NCBI GenBank assembly: GCA_030704615.1
Contig: CM060733.1
Location: 14,012,001 to 14,076,000 of the forward strand
DNA: 64,000 bases
Direction: 5' to 3'
From: Takakia lepidozioides
Lineage: Eukaryota; Streptophyta; Takakiopsida; Takakiales; Takakiaceae
Below the pieces are notes generated by a model. The model saw only the letters and a program-made list of their open reading frames with translations. It was not told where the DNA came from and did not search any database. Below, in pieces: positions 11,113-22,934 of this stretch. Positions within the stretch are counted from its first letter, which is position 1, and every line of letters begins with the position of its first letter. A program made the position numbers and the translations under genes.

Positions 11113-11665
11113 GTGTGAAGAAATCTTAACATGAACTAGAAAGAATTACCTTTATCAAAACCTGGCCCTTTGTTTGCGTGATGAGTCAACTTTGTCTTAA
11201 CTCGCTGCCCAATCTTTGCAGTCCACGACAAGGGTCATTCTATACAGATCTGAAAAAACAATGTATATGCACGTCAGTCTCCGACAAGATTCCGTCTTGT
11301 TGTACAGGCAGACGCTGTCAACTCGTCATTGCTTCCGTCACTCGTACTAACGGCCGTCACTGCTGACGACAAAGATCGGGTAATGTGCTATAACGGATGA
11401 AAATATGTTTATCTATTCAAACTGAATTCATCTAATATTCTCTCTAGTCGGATCTAAGGTGCAATTAGTATTACAGTCGGACCTGGCTAAGTGTTAGGGG
11501 TTGGGAGTAGGAAAATACGTAACATAAATAGAGTAACTTATTAACAGTTTAACCCCTAAATGACAAGCGACCCTAGATTTGGGTCGCTTCAGGGCCCTGA
11601 AGCCGGTTTTGGGCCTGGTGGATGTGTAAGGGTTAATCCTCAACAAAAGAAAGATTGAAAGTGGT
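11113..11665. other. Segment between two L1 LTRs
   Basis: 553 bp with no gene. The stretch just before copy B (about 11645-11665) is purine-rich and could be a polypurine tract, which would make copies A and B the two LTRs of a small internally deleted element. No recognisable primer binding site follows copy A, so two independent solo LTRs are equally possible. Confidence 0.35.
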
Positions 11666-12096
11666 TGTCATGGCTTTAGTCATGGTTAACTAGAATTACC
11701 TACTTTTAGTTAACTATAACTTTTGGATATTTATTATGTGTATTTTGTGTGTTGGGACTTCATTTGGTCTCATATGCCAAGTGAGGTGTCAAGCCTCACT
11801 TGGGACATGGGGATAGATTTTCCCCTTGTGAAGGTTGAGGAGGGTTCATCTTCTTGTAGTGATAATGGAAAGTGAACACAATGGAAACACTCCACTCATG
11901 AATCCACTCAATCACATAAACTAAGTCAAGCCAAGGGCACCCTTGCTAAGGAAATCCACCCTACAAAGCCATCAACACACTCCCTCTTAATATCTAGAGC
12001 GATGGAGGTATTGTGGCATAGCTTTCTAGGATTGTGTGCTTAGAATGTATGGTGGACAACGATGTATATTGTGGCACGATGCTTAGGTGCACGACA
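11666..12096 (+). mobile_element. LTR family L1, copy B, with internal inversion
   Basis: TGTCATGG start and GCACGACA end as in copy A. Its segment from about 11895 to 12008 is the reverse complement of the corresponding part of copy C (the GCTCTAGRTATT...GAGTGGATT stretch near 55858-55955), while sequence on both sides is colinear. An internal inversion of ~115 bp has therefore occurred in this copy. Confidence 0.65.
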
Positions 12097-12282
12097 TGGT
12101 CAACTTGTCACTATGTAATTGGTTCTGGTTTTGATAGAGCCCACCCGAGTCAAAGAAATCAGTACCTGCAAAGGAAAAAACTCTTATTTAAACTGGCTCT
12201 GGCACGTCATATCTATATGTGTGTGTGTGTGTGTGGTGTGTCAGTTATTATGGTGGAAGAGACCATCTTATCTTTCCATTCT

Positions 12283-12388
12283 ATGGAATGGTCTGGACCT
12301 AGATGACATTATGTCCAGTGAGTTGCCAGTGAAGAAATTTTGACGAGCTCATTCCATTGTGTAATCATTTATAGGTGACAATTTTTTA
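12283..12388. repeat. Short inverted-repeat sequence, copy 1
   Basis: ATGGAATGG near 12283 faces CATTCCAT near 12350, and the stretch through ATTTATAGGTGACA is similar to 17420-17492. A (GT)n microsatellite lies just upstream at about 12220-12237. Possibly a small dispersed foldback sequence. Confidence 0.35.
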
Positions 12389-12488
12389 ATTTAGTTTTTG
12401 AGGCCGAAAGCGGTATCCCATATTATATTAAAACAAGGTAGAAAAATTTAACCATCAAGAATGTCGTGAAGGCTGACAAGAGGGGGAT

Positions 12489-13102
12489 TGTCAAGGACAA
12501 GGACATGACTGAACACAAACAAGAGATCAGACTAAAAGTACAAGACTAGATAAGAAGTCAAGGTCGGCGTGGCCGAATGCATGGTGGGTAAACATGAATC
12601 AAGATGATCTTTATAACAATGGACAAAAGTACAAGATACTGGAACTCGACTCGAATACTGGAATACTGGAAACTGGATTAAAGTATTGGAAGCTGGACTG
12701 GAGTACTGGGACTGGGAACAAGAGTAGCTTGAACTTGTGTTGGCGAGACTGAAGAGTGTCCAGTCTCGCCTCCTATATATATTGTCTACTAGGAAGTTCC
12801 CTAAGAAGCTTCCCCAATGGAGGTTTCTTGATGGAGAAGTTTCTTCAACAAAGATTTCTTGATGGAGAAGCTTATTTAAACAAAAGATGTATCTTGATGG
12901 AGAAGATTCTTCCAAAGGAAGCTTCCTGAGCAGTTTCCCAAGTTACTCTTAATTTGGTAAACTCTTGATAACTTGATAACTAATGGTAAATCATGGTAGA
13001 TCAGGGTAATCACGGTAAGTCATGGTAATTTTTGGTAACATGATAACTTGGTAACTTTTGATATTTACTCCTGGTAAGTTCCTCTGGGCTATGTCCGTGA
13101 CA
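12489..13102 (-). mobile_element. Chromovirus LTR, element I
   Basis: On the minus strand the LTR begins TGTCACGG and ends CCTTGACA. A second copy lies at 49955-50529. The adjoining internal sequence (13103-13120) is purine-rich on the minus strand (AGAGGAAGGGTGA), as expected for a polypurine tract before a 3' LTR. A TATATATA stretch sits near 12773. Confidence 0.7.
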
Positions 13103-14933
13103 TCACCCTTCCTCTAGCGCCGAGTTCCTCGAGGAGCGGTAAAATCTTGGAATTGCTTAGAGTTGGAGAAAATCCAAAATCCGGCGAAGGGTATTTGCCA
13201 AGTATTCGGCTCTTCGTTCTTGACTCAAATGATTTATAGATCCCTGTAACCATCGATAGTGTCCAACACCTTGAATTTGGACCATGCAGTGATTTGAACA
13301 TTCTGATTTTCGAAGCTGCCTTCAAACATGATTTGCCCTTTGGGTCCGAAGGCTCAACCTCCAACAGAATTATCAGACTTCGAGTAGGCTTCACTTACCG
13401 TCGGGGTCCAGACGAGGAAGTACGCGTCGCATTGGTGGCCCATCGTCTCGAGAGCGTCGGCGTGATGTTGAAGGTCGTGAGAGTCGGAACGGCTGATCTG
13501 GTAATTGGCTAAGTGACAGCTCCAATGTATCTGGTTCCTGTGACTCCATGCTGCCAATACAAGATGCAAGAATGCTGGAAGTGTAGCTATATATACTGAT
13601 GTTTGGTGCTTCTTCATCCTTAGCGTGTATCAGGTACATTGAATGTGGAGTCTTCACCTTGAAGCTAACTTAGTTAACATCATCGTTGTGACGTCTTATT
13701 GACGTGTAGTTCGGGGCTTAGCTGGATATTGTTGATGAAACTCTTGGACTTTGTCAGATGCATTGGCGAGGTTGGATGAAGGTTCTCATGTTCGTTCGCT
13801 GATGTCGTTGCCTTTCCAATATATGAAAATACTTAAGACGTTTATACTTGATGCGAGAGTCTAGGACTTCGTCAACTTAATACTCAATTTCCTGATTGAC
13901 TTCGATAGGTGGAGGTGGTACGGAGACTCTCCCTGGAATATTCGATGGATGATATAACTCTAATAATGAAATATGAAAGACTGGATGGATGCGCATACTT
14001 CGTGGGAGTTCAAGCCAAAAATTGACCGGATTTATTTGTCGAATAATTTTGAATGGTCCCAGACGTTGATAATCCAATTTCCTTGATGATCGCGAGGTTT
14101 GTATGTCCCATCGAAGAAGCCACACATGATCTTCGACCTTGAACTGGATTGGAGTTGACGATGTTGATCTGTATACTCCTTGTATTGTTTTTGAGCTTCT
14201 GCGAGGTGGAATGTAAACTCCTTGTAAATCGTAGCAAGATGAGTAGCAAGGTTTTCTACAGCAGGGTTTCCAAAAGTCTTCATGTGGAAAGAGTTTGCTC
14301 GAGGATGATGACCATATAATTGGAGAAAAATGGAGTTTGCTTGGTCGAAGATTGTATAGTGTTGTTGTAGGCAAACTTAGCCAATGACAAAAAGTGTGTC
14401 CAATTATCTTGATGATAATTTATCGTACAACGAAGATACTACTCCAAAATCTGGTTTACACATTCGGTTTGACCATCAGTCTGTGGATGATTAGCTGTAG
14501 AGATATTGATCTTAGTATCCAATATGTGAAATAATCCCCTCCAGAAATTTGATATGAACTGTGGTCCTCGATCAGATACGATGTCCTTCGGGAGTCCATA
14601 AATGCGGTAGATATTATTGAGGAAGAGTCTTGCAGTTTCCTCGCCGGTAACCGTCTTATTACATGGAATGAAATGTGTCGTCTTCGTAAAACGATCTACA
14701 ATAACAAGGATTGAATCGGTGGTCTTGGAAATTGGAAGGTCCGTAATAAAGTACATAGACACAGATGACCATAGACCCTTGGGAATGGGTAATGGTTGAA
14801 GAAGGCCATAAGGTCGATGTCGTGGTCCCTTCGCTCTAGCACACGTGTCGCAAGATTTTATAAATTCTTTCACGAGTTTCCACATCTGCGGCCACTAATA
14901 GTCCCTAGATATCAATTCCATTGTTTTGTTGAA
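13103..14933 (-). mobile_element. Chromovirus internal remnant, element I
   Basis: Minus-strand Ty3 polyprotein remnant. From 14930 downward it shows the end of the integrase zinc-binding region (SCDTCARAKG), then the catalytic core with Asp in FITDLP, Asp in VSDRGPQF and Glu in TDGQTECVNQ. Next come the C-terminal region ([17 protein letters not shown]) and chromodomain traces near 13720-13880 (EVLDSRIKYKRL in one frame, WEPSSNLANASDKVQEF in another). Several stops and frameshifts. Truncated upstream near 14933, so protease, reverse transcriptase and the other LTR are missing. Confidence 0.8.
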
Positions 14934-15640
14934 ATATACAGGTGCGCATTTCTACCTCACTGGCAGGGACCGCAATACGCATTGGAGTCCAACCCATGTT
15001 TAGCGTGGTCAGGTGGTGCGTTGAAGAAAGTATAGTACTGAAATGGTTCGCAATGTGTCGACACTGAAGAGGACAGCTAAAGAGGAGCGTGTTGCACACC
15101 AGAATGTTGTAGTAAGCACTCGGACAAAGTTGCAGAATGAACGATCAGTCTCTCATCTGCTGTGTTGTCTTATTCTACGTTGCTGTCATCTGTCTACCTT
15201 TCCCAAATGCCAAACTTTCATTAAATCTTATCAAGTGCTTCAGGACGGATTTTAGGCACAATTTCTAATGTTTGTGCAAACGACATTGATCGTTATGCTT
15301 GGTTTCCATAAATGTTAGAATGATATCCTCACTCAACATTCATCCGCTCTATCATCCATTCATGATATTTCATCCACATTTGTCCACAACTATTTATCCC
15401 CATTCATCCATACTAGCAGTGTCCCATCCACATTGGCTCTGCTTCATCCTCATTAACTCATCCACAACCATTCTACACTGATGACAACAACGTAAAATAC
15501 CACATTAGCATGACATTAAATCATCTGAGGACCATTGTAGACTGATGATCTGGTCATTAATACATCCACAACCATTTCAGTCTCTACATACACTATCATT
15601 CTGCAACATTCACCAACAAACCCTAAACTCTCTTCTGCAC
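14934..15640. other. Intergenic, no gene recognised
   Basis: Sequence beyond the broken chromovirus. From about 15340 to 15480 it is rich in CATCCA-type runs of low complexity. Nothing coding is supported. Confidence 0.4.
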
Positions 15641-15764
15641 CTCGTCTCGTCGCCCACACATGGTTCCCTGTCTGCCAAATGCGCAATCCGCGGCTATAGG
15701 CCCCCATTTGCCTGTTCGGTCCGCGGTTATAGGGCCGTGCCTATGAAAATGATGTGGCATGACG

Positions 15765-15848
15765 TGACGTGGCGTCGGACACGCTGGCGAGGTCAGCTGA
15801 CGTGGCGTCAGACCGGTCAACCAATGTGGCAAGAACTGATGACGTGGC
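15765..15848. promoter_or_regulatory. TGACGTGGC motif cluster, left
   Basis: Three exact copies of TGACGTGGC at 15765-15773, 15798-15806 and 15840-15848, all on the plus strand. This nonamer combines the TGACG core with the ACGTGGC core bound by plant bZIP factors. Its mirror cluster is at 16484-16548. No gene starts nearby, so the motifs may belong to a mobile element rather than a host promoter. Confidence 0.4.
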
Positions 15849-15988
15849 GCTCACGCGCTCACGCGGAAGCATCCCCCCTACGAAAGCAAGGCCGCGCAGG
15901 TGATGGGGGCTGCTGTTTGGGGTTCACAACAATGTAGGAAAATGGTGTGGTGTGGTTGGTTGGAAAAACGTACACCCATTTCCAGATG

Positions 15989-16265
15989 CTTCAAAGCACA
16001 CCATTTCTGCTACGTATTCAATCCATTTCAAGTACCCTCCATGTTTTCTGTTGCTGTCTAAAGAGCCATCAAAAAGAGCATTTTGGGTGGGGCAGAAACG
16101 GTGTGCTTCAAAATCCACCATTTCTGCTATGTATGCAATCCATTCAATTACCCTCCATGCTTTCTGTTGCTGTCTGAAGAGACCTCAAAAAGAGCCTTTT
16201 GGATGGGGTAGAATTGGTGTGCTTCGAAGCACACAATTTTTGCTATGTATTGAATGCATTTGAAG
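15989..16265. repeat. ~117-bp tandem repeat, 2.4 copies
   Basis: Units begin at about 15989, 16106 and 16222 with CTTCRAAR-like sequence and contain TTTCTGTTGCTGTCT and CAAAAAGAGC. The third unit is partial. The units differ by scattered substitutions. The array sits between the two TGACGTGGC clusters. Confidence 0.75.
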
Positions 16266-16483
16266 ATGGTGGATTCTTTGTCGTCTTATATGCAATATGC
16301 AGTATAGGTCGGTGGTTTACAGTCCTATCTATTCATTGAAGCCATGGGGTCTTCTTATATAATGGGGTCTAATTTCATCATACTGCACATGCCTATTCCC
16401 ACGGATATAGGTCCAACGGGAATATGTACCTTTTTTTTGACCGCCCATCCTCTGGCATTTGCTGATGTGGCCTCCGCTCATGC

Positions 16484-16548
16484 TGACGTGGCGTGAGGGT
16501 GGGCTCATGCCACGTCACAGTGCGTCAACCTTTGCTCACACCACGTCA
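16484..16548. promoter_or_regulatory. TGACGTGGC motif cluster, right
   Basis: One plus-strand TGACGTGGC (16484-16492), one exact minus-strand copy (16509-16517) and one minus-strand near copy (16541-16548, eight of nine bases). With the left cluster this gives six sites in ~800 bp. Confidence 0.4.
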
Positions 16549-17419
16549 GCCCCGCGTGAGCGTGCGCTCACCGCTCATGCTGTAGCGTCGCTCCACGCAA
16601 GGTAGATAGTGCATGGGTTGGCGAAAGCCCCAACATCAACCCACCATATCCACAGTAGAGTAATGGCGCCAAGGTGAGGTGACCATGGGCCCCGCCACCT
16701 ACCCCGCCACTCGTCATTACATGTGAGGCTGAATGGCAGTGGATCCTTTGGTAGTGCGGGAGAATGCCACACTCCAAACGGACTGTAGATTGTGCGGGAG
16801 TGGGGCGAAATTTGGTGAGAGTCACCATTTTGAAGTACGAGAATGTGCTGCTGGGGACACGCGATCTTGTCCAAAATCGGCGGCCGCGCTTTGAAGATAG
16901 AGCGCCAGAAACCCCGCCTGCTGGGCATGCTCTTAGAAATTCTAAGTCCCACGGTCTCTCTCACCGCAACCTGCGGAGCCCCCTCCCCCCTTCCCCCTCC
17001 ATCGCAAACTCATAGTTTCTATTTATAAAACCGGCAGGTGATTTTGAGTGCCCTTTCTATGTCCAATAAGTTAAGTACTCCGTCCTGGGGACAGGCGCCT
17101 CAAATCCAGGAAAGTCCTGGGGCGAGGGCTTTACCTTTCGTAAAAAGCAAAGCTGCCCGTTTCTCCTCTGCGTTGCCACTATGGTTTCATTGTCACGTCA
17201 TTGTAGCTCACTGCCCAAGTTTGAAAACTGTCTGCCCAATATTAAAGAATAATAGATCCATAAAGTATGGGGGGACAGATTCCATAATCTGGGATTACAG
17301 CCGTCGTCCCGGGGCAAAAACCTGTAATCACGTGCCAGGGAAAATTCCTGTCAGGGAAGCCCTAATTCTAACAAAGCCAAAAACACCTAAAAAGCGGCAG
17401 AAATTGTATTATTACACAC
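16549..17419. other. Intergenic, no gene recognised
   Basis: GC-rich at the start (to about 17000). Open frames on both strands overlap each other and show no family resemblance. Nothing further is supported. Confidence 0.4.
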
Positions 17420-17492
17420 TATGGAACGGTCTACCTGCGAGGAAGTTTTGGCGAGCCCGTTCCATCGCGTAAATATTTATAGGTGGCAGTTT
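17420..17492. repeat. Short inverted-repeat sequence, copy 2
   Basis: ATGGAACGG at 17421-17429 and CCGTTCCAT at 17457-17465 are exact inverted repeats around a ~27-base loop, followed by ATTTATAGGTGGCAG. Related to 12283-12388. Confidence 0.4.
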
Positions 17493-17496
17493 CTCT

Positions 17497-17645
17497 TATG
17501 GCTGTGCATAACCTAGGTGATCCTGGGTTCAATCCTTCAACATGTGCCTTCAGACCGTCCAGTGCCCTCGATGGGCTGTGTGTTGAGCAGTAGGCTCTGT
17601 AAATTCACTGGACGTAAAGAAACTTTATCTTTATCTTATACTCGT
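17497..17645 (+). mobile_element. Candidate tRNA-derived SINE
   Basis: GGGTTCAATCC (17525-17535) fits an RNA polymerase III B box. A GGCTGTGCATAACC-like stretch some 25 bases upstream could be a decayed A box. About 100 bases later the sequence ends in a T/A-rich tail near 17640. No target-site duplication was identified. Confidence 0.35.
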
Positions 17646-17727
17646 CCTGCCCGAAATGAAAAAACGGGCAGGTGATTTGAACGCGCCTTTTAGGCCCAGC
17701 AAGACACCTAAAAAGCGGCAGAAACTG

Positions 17728-17909
17728 CTACCTGTCAATATTTCTTGGATGTAAACGTCCACGTTACTGCAGGTTTCCACGGCAGAATGTGCATGTGGAA
17801 GCTGGAAACTGCGTGGTGCTACCTGTCAACATTTCTTGGATGTAAACGTCCACGTTACTGCAGGTTTCCACGGAAGAATGTGCATGTCGAGGCTGGAAAC
17901 TGCGTGGTG
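17728..17909. repeat. 91-bp tandem duplication
   Basis: Two units, 17728-17818 and 17819-17909, beginning CTACCTGTCAA and ending GGAAACTGCGTGGTG, nearly identical (a handful of differences). They lie about 260 bp upstream of the start codon of the CD2BP2/Lin1 homologue, so they may be in its promoter. Confidence 0.85.
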
Positions 17910-18166
17910 CACAGCCCGCCACTCTATCTTTCAGCTGTGGTTTTTGCAGTCCCATGGCTGCGGTGGCATCTTTTGATGCTTGCTAGGGTTTAGGATCCGT
18001 GTCACAAAGAAAGCTTCTCTCTCCACTGTATTTCGCTCACCTTTCTGCCTGTCTTCGAAATCGGGGGACTCTTTTTTGTTTTAGAGGTCGTTGTGTGTTG
18101 TTTCCGCTTGTCCTCGCCCTCTGAGAGAGAGAGAGAGAGAGGTTTGAGTGTGTGTGTTCCTCTGTG

Positions 18167-21100
18167 ATGGAGAAAGTTCAGCTCAGCCAACCCAATGCCA
18201 GCACCGCCTTCCGGGACCTTCTGTTTGAGGAGCCTGACCCCGATGAAGCTCCCAGGTATGGTGACGAGTGCGGGCCTGGACCCTGTCTTTTTTTTTAATC
18301 GCCTTTTGTCTCGTCTTTTAACAACTTGGGGTGAAAATGTTTGATCGGCTGAAGAAGGCCTGGGAGACCTTTTCTTTCTGGTGTTGAGTTCGAAATATCA
18401 TGTTACAGTTGTTCCCAAACCACCCCCCAAATCCGGCGTTCTACTTGTGTGTATAAGCCAGCTTTGAAGTGTCTGATGGGGGCAGATCATGAATGCACAT
18501 CTGAATGTGTCAGTAAGAGTCGGATGTTTTAGGCCTTAGCGAGAGGAATTCTGCCTTTGGATTGAGGCCATACTTCCTTCATGACCTGTTGCTCCAACCA
18601 GTTTGACAAACCATGTTCTCAACAATTCATTCAGTACGCCCACACATAGTCCCCCTCCTTCTGTCCTCATCGTTGAAATCCAATTGGTACATTCAACCTT
18701 GTATACATCTAACTACCAATGCATAATGACATTTGTAAATCTACAGGGCGAAAAAGCCTCGATTCCCTAAGGGGAAGAAGGAATTCCCAGGCGAGTCGGC
18801 AGCCCATAGATTGGCTGCTGTTGATGGAGAGGAGGATGGGGCAACTGTCTTGTCCACAGACCCACGCCTTGCTGCCAAGGAGCGGGCAATAAGGCGCTCC
18901 GCGCTGGCTGAACAACAGCTTATTAACTCAGAAGATTTATCAGTGATCAATGATGTTGCTGCAGCAGAAGAGGAGGTGGGTTTTATTGGAACATGGCTGG
19001 GCTTCACTCTTGTGGCAGTGAGGTGTTACCCAACTCCATACTCCCTTGAGGCCCCTATGCTGTAGAGTGGCAGTTGAACTTTTTCCAGAAAGTTGGAACC
19101 CATTAAGGATTTTCTTAGTTGGTGAAGCATTATTGTGGCTGGCAGCTTCGTGCCACTGCTTTTTGGTGGAACCTATTGTGCCCTGAATAGTGCACAACTA
19201 CACGGAGGGATGCAATTTCTTAACTTGAGAGTGGAGGTTTTGATGCTTTTGTTTCAGATGCTGACATCCTTGACCAAGATAGTAGAGAATAATAATATAC
19301 TGCAACATTTTCATTGTTCAGGAAGTGTACCTTGTGTCCTGATGAATTGGTTGGATGGTCTGCAATGTGGAGGGGCAGGGAGGTGTTGATCGAATCGAAG
19401 ATGGCATCCAGATAGAGCCCTTCAACCTGACGCAAGAGAGAGAGGAGGGCTATTTTGATGCGGAAGGAAACTATGTGGAGTACGCAAATGATGACGATCT
19501 CAAGGTTTTGTTGTACCAACTGTCCATTTCTGCCTTCATATTTTATAACCGTTGAACTAATATGGTGGGCCATTTCTGTGCATGTAGGCTATCTGCGTAC
19601 CGAGGTAACTTGGTGGCCTCTGCTTTTCCACTAGCCCACCACCCACCTAAAGTGTACATGAGTAAGCTGGTAGGAGTCTCAAATTTTGTCTACTAGCAGT
19701 GACACACAAGACGTAGGTCAACAGCTGAGCCCGTCTGTCTCAAGACTTGTTTGCCAGTTGTTGTTGTGCTTATAATAAATAGAGTATGTGGAAAGCATGG
19801 CAGGATGCATGGCTGGAGAGTGCAAAGGTTGATGAGCGTTTTGCTGGAAAGCTCAAGACGAAGGTGGAGGAAGAGGATGCAGATCTGACAAAGGAGGAGA
19901 TATGGACTATTCAGCGGCGAATTTCAGATGCCCTTCTGCCTGAAGAAACGGTGCACTTTTTCTTGTTCCAAGCATTCCCTGCCCGGCCGCTCATATAGTG
20001 AGTGGCCACACAAACACTGAAACAATAACAGTGGAAAGAACAGTTCTATGAGAGGGAAGGTTGTTGGTTTGGAAGTCACTGCAGGGATCTGCAGCTTTCC
20101 TTCCTCTGGAGTGCTTTGTAGATGACCAAACTCACAGGGACCCTTCAGCAGATTTGTGAAAATTAAAAAGATGAATTGCTCACAGTTTACATATACATGG
20201 AAGATGCAATAAAGGTGTCCAACTACAGTGAAGTGGGGGTTGAACCTCAAATGACAATATGCCTCCAAGCCTGATGTTGTAATGCTTTTGATGCAAGTTT
20301 CCATGCACAATTATTCTGGGTCCAGAAATATCCTGATTCATTACTTCTGTTGACACTCTGGTTTTGCAGGTTTTACAAGCCTTGAGGAGATTGAAGGGGT
20401 CATCATCTAAGGATGGAAAGCGTGGGGAACGAATGACAGAAGCCACCCAAATAATGTTTGATCGTCTCACTGAGGATGCCATGAAGCTCCTGGACAACGG
20501 TGACTACAGTATGTATCCCTGCCCCTCCCTGTGCCTGCAGATTGTGACAAGGATCTGCTCTCCCCAAGACTTTTGAGTGGAAGTTGAACCATGCTATGTG
20601 CATGTTTGTAGCTTAATGTGTTGTTTGTGATTACTTTGGATGCTTCTGAGTAGTGAAGTGGGGCTGCCTGCAGATGTTTATCATGACCTAAAGGAGACTT
20701 TCCAGCGTGAAGCTGGTGAGGTCATTTGCCAGCCTCATTGATTGCAGATCTCCCTTGTTTTTTCTGTATTTCTATGTGTCTGTCTATTTCTCAATCCTGG
20801 CCCAGGCCCTCCTGAGGCCTAGTTTTTGGGCAAATCACACACAGCAGATTGATGCTTGTGTGAAGGGATTTCTAGAGGATATCTGGAAAACCCGGATTAA
20901 TTCTTTATATGGAGGTAAGTCTTCCTACCAACGTCAGCCCCTGACAGAGGTAGGTTCTGTCCCTTTTGTTCCCGCTCAAACTGGGCGCGGGGTCAATGGC
21001 CACAAGGCTACGGCAAACAACGTCTTATGAGTACAATTCTTTCTCAATCCTGGCACAAATCTATGTCAATCTTCTTCACAACCACAGACACTGACCCCCC

Positions 21101-22934
21101 ATTATGCTCATGGCCTTTCGACCTCCACCCCTTCCCTGCTCTTTTATTCTGTGTCCCAACCATGGGCTGTATGGCATAATTTCTTTCAGAAGTTCCCATC
21201 CGACAGCATCTGTGGATGCTGCAAAGATTCTGCCAATGGCCGCGACCCGATTCTGGGAATTGCTCAGTGTTTTGGTATTACATCTGGGAAGATGCATATG
21301 TACATGAATATACTGTTTCCCCTATATGTTGGTATACAATATCAGTAGATCCCGAGGGCCTGGCAGATGAATGTCACCCAAGCCATACTGATAGATTTAC
21401 TGTCATAAACCCCAAGCTCAAAAATGACCCTGGGTACAGTGTTATCTTGCTAGGCTTTGTTGGACTAGCCTCTTTTTCCTCTATAAACTGTGTCAGAGGA
21501 GATATTTCTGCAGAGGGCTATGAGGCGCTTGCTCGGGCAAGGGGTGGCGACTCAATTGGTGCAGGCGTGCTTGGTAGCAGCCATGGAACCAACGGTATTG
21601 CATGTGAAGATATCTTAAACACGGACGATGACAAAAGACAGATTGCACCTTCTGCAACTCCAGTCTCTACTGCTGGAAGGAATGGTGAAGAGGTACTCAT
21701 TTCCATCATGGTTTCAATTGCTTCTGTGAAGTGCCTGGATGTTAGTTGAGCCTTATGTCGGTAGACTCTCTGCCAGGTCTAATCTTAGGCAAAGGGGAGG
21801 CAGACTGTGCCCCCCTATCCTAACGGAAGTCTTGCTGCAGTACCGGGTACTTGCCAGAGAGAGATACATGTATGGAGTTGACAATGCTTTCCTCAACTTT
21901 GTGGGTACAGACCATTTGCCCATTCGAAGGGGCATGGAAACGGGAGATAGGTATGTCCTCATCAACAAGTTTTATTTACTGCAGACTTCTGGCTCCCCCT
22001 ATTGTCTCCATGCAGTATCTCTAAGCTGATGAGTTGCTTTGGAACACCAATGACATATTGTCTTCATGGCTATTCCTGGAGGTTTCAGGTAGATATGTTT
22101 GGTGGGGGTGATGATGCCTTCGATATGTTTGGAGATGATGAAAACAATGCTTCAAGGAATGGTGGGGCTGGTGCTGCCAATGTTGTCAATACAGCCCTGC
22201 AACAGGGAGGGGAGGCACCAGCAGAAGGCACAGGCTATGTCTATGATGAGTCCTCTGGGTGAGTTAAAGTCAAGCAGTGAATTTTCTCCTGTTTCTGTAT
22301 GCTTCTTTTGTCAGCTAGGAACAAAGAGTTGGAGGGATTCGAAATGGTTTCAGATGTGTGCTTTTACTAGTCTGACACGACATGTGATGTCTGGGCTGAT
22401 CGCAGATACTACTACAACAGTGAAGTGGGTTACTACTATGATGGAAATACAGGGCTCTTTTGCTGTGCAGCATCTGGCAAATGGTAATTACCCGCTGAGC
22501 AGGTGCTTGGGGAGTTTTATTTCTAGTGTTGTTATCCTTGGCCATAGTGAAGAGGCTTGACTTGTTTTTGCATATGGTGAATGATGATATGATCAGTAAG
22601 GTCGGATCTTCCTTGTACTGACCAGGTAGTACTTTTTAATCACTCTTTGGTTCACTGTTGGTTTCTCCCAAAATGTTATATTTGGTTCGTTTCCACCAAA
22701 CCCCAAAGTCCATGGCCAGAAGGCTACAGCAAGTAGACATCTTCTATAAGTGGATTCGATACAGTCACTTTCTTGTTGTCTCCTTTCCCTATTCCAATGT
22801 AGGTGGCATCAAGTAACTAAGTGTGGTGTTATGAATTGACATTCTCAAGGTATTCATGCCTGCGCAGGTTTAGCTATGATGAAGGAAGCAATTCGTATGT
22901 GGAGATCCCAGAGACTCCAGAGACTCAGGGTTAG
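18167..22934 (+). CDS. CD2BP2: CD2BP2/Lin1-like U5 snRNP 52K homologue
   Basis: Spliceosomal U5 snRNP-associated protein family, nuclear. Exons: 18167-18255, 18747-18975, 19379-19504, 19804-19950, 20370-20508, 20674-20715, 21514-21692, 22089-22258, 22406-22483, 22868-22934. All introns are GT-AG, the phases agree, and the spliced frame is 421 codons plus stop. The N terminus has a basic KKPRFPKGKKEF stretch. The middle carries the family hallmarks IQIEPFNLTQEREEGYFD, EGNYVEYANDDDLKDAWL and ILLPEET-like / LQALRRLKG. The C terminus is aromatic (YVYDESSGYYYNSEVGYYYD, then FCCAASGKWFSYDE), like an OCRE domain, where animal CD2BP2 has a GYF domain. A GA microsatellite (18125-18141) lies in the 5' leader. 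The start is the first ATG in the exon. Confidence 0.88.

Noticed and set aside
13089-13657. Several overlapping minus-strand frames between the chromodomain and LTR of element I
   Set aside because: They overlap each other and have no recognised domain. Similar frames in element II fit conserved untranslated element sequence as well as coding.
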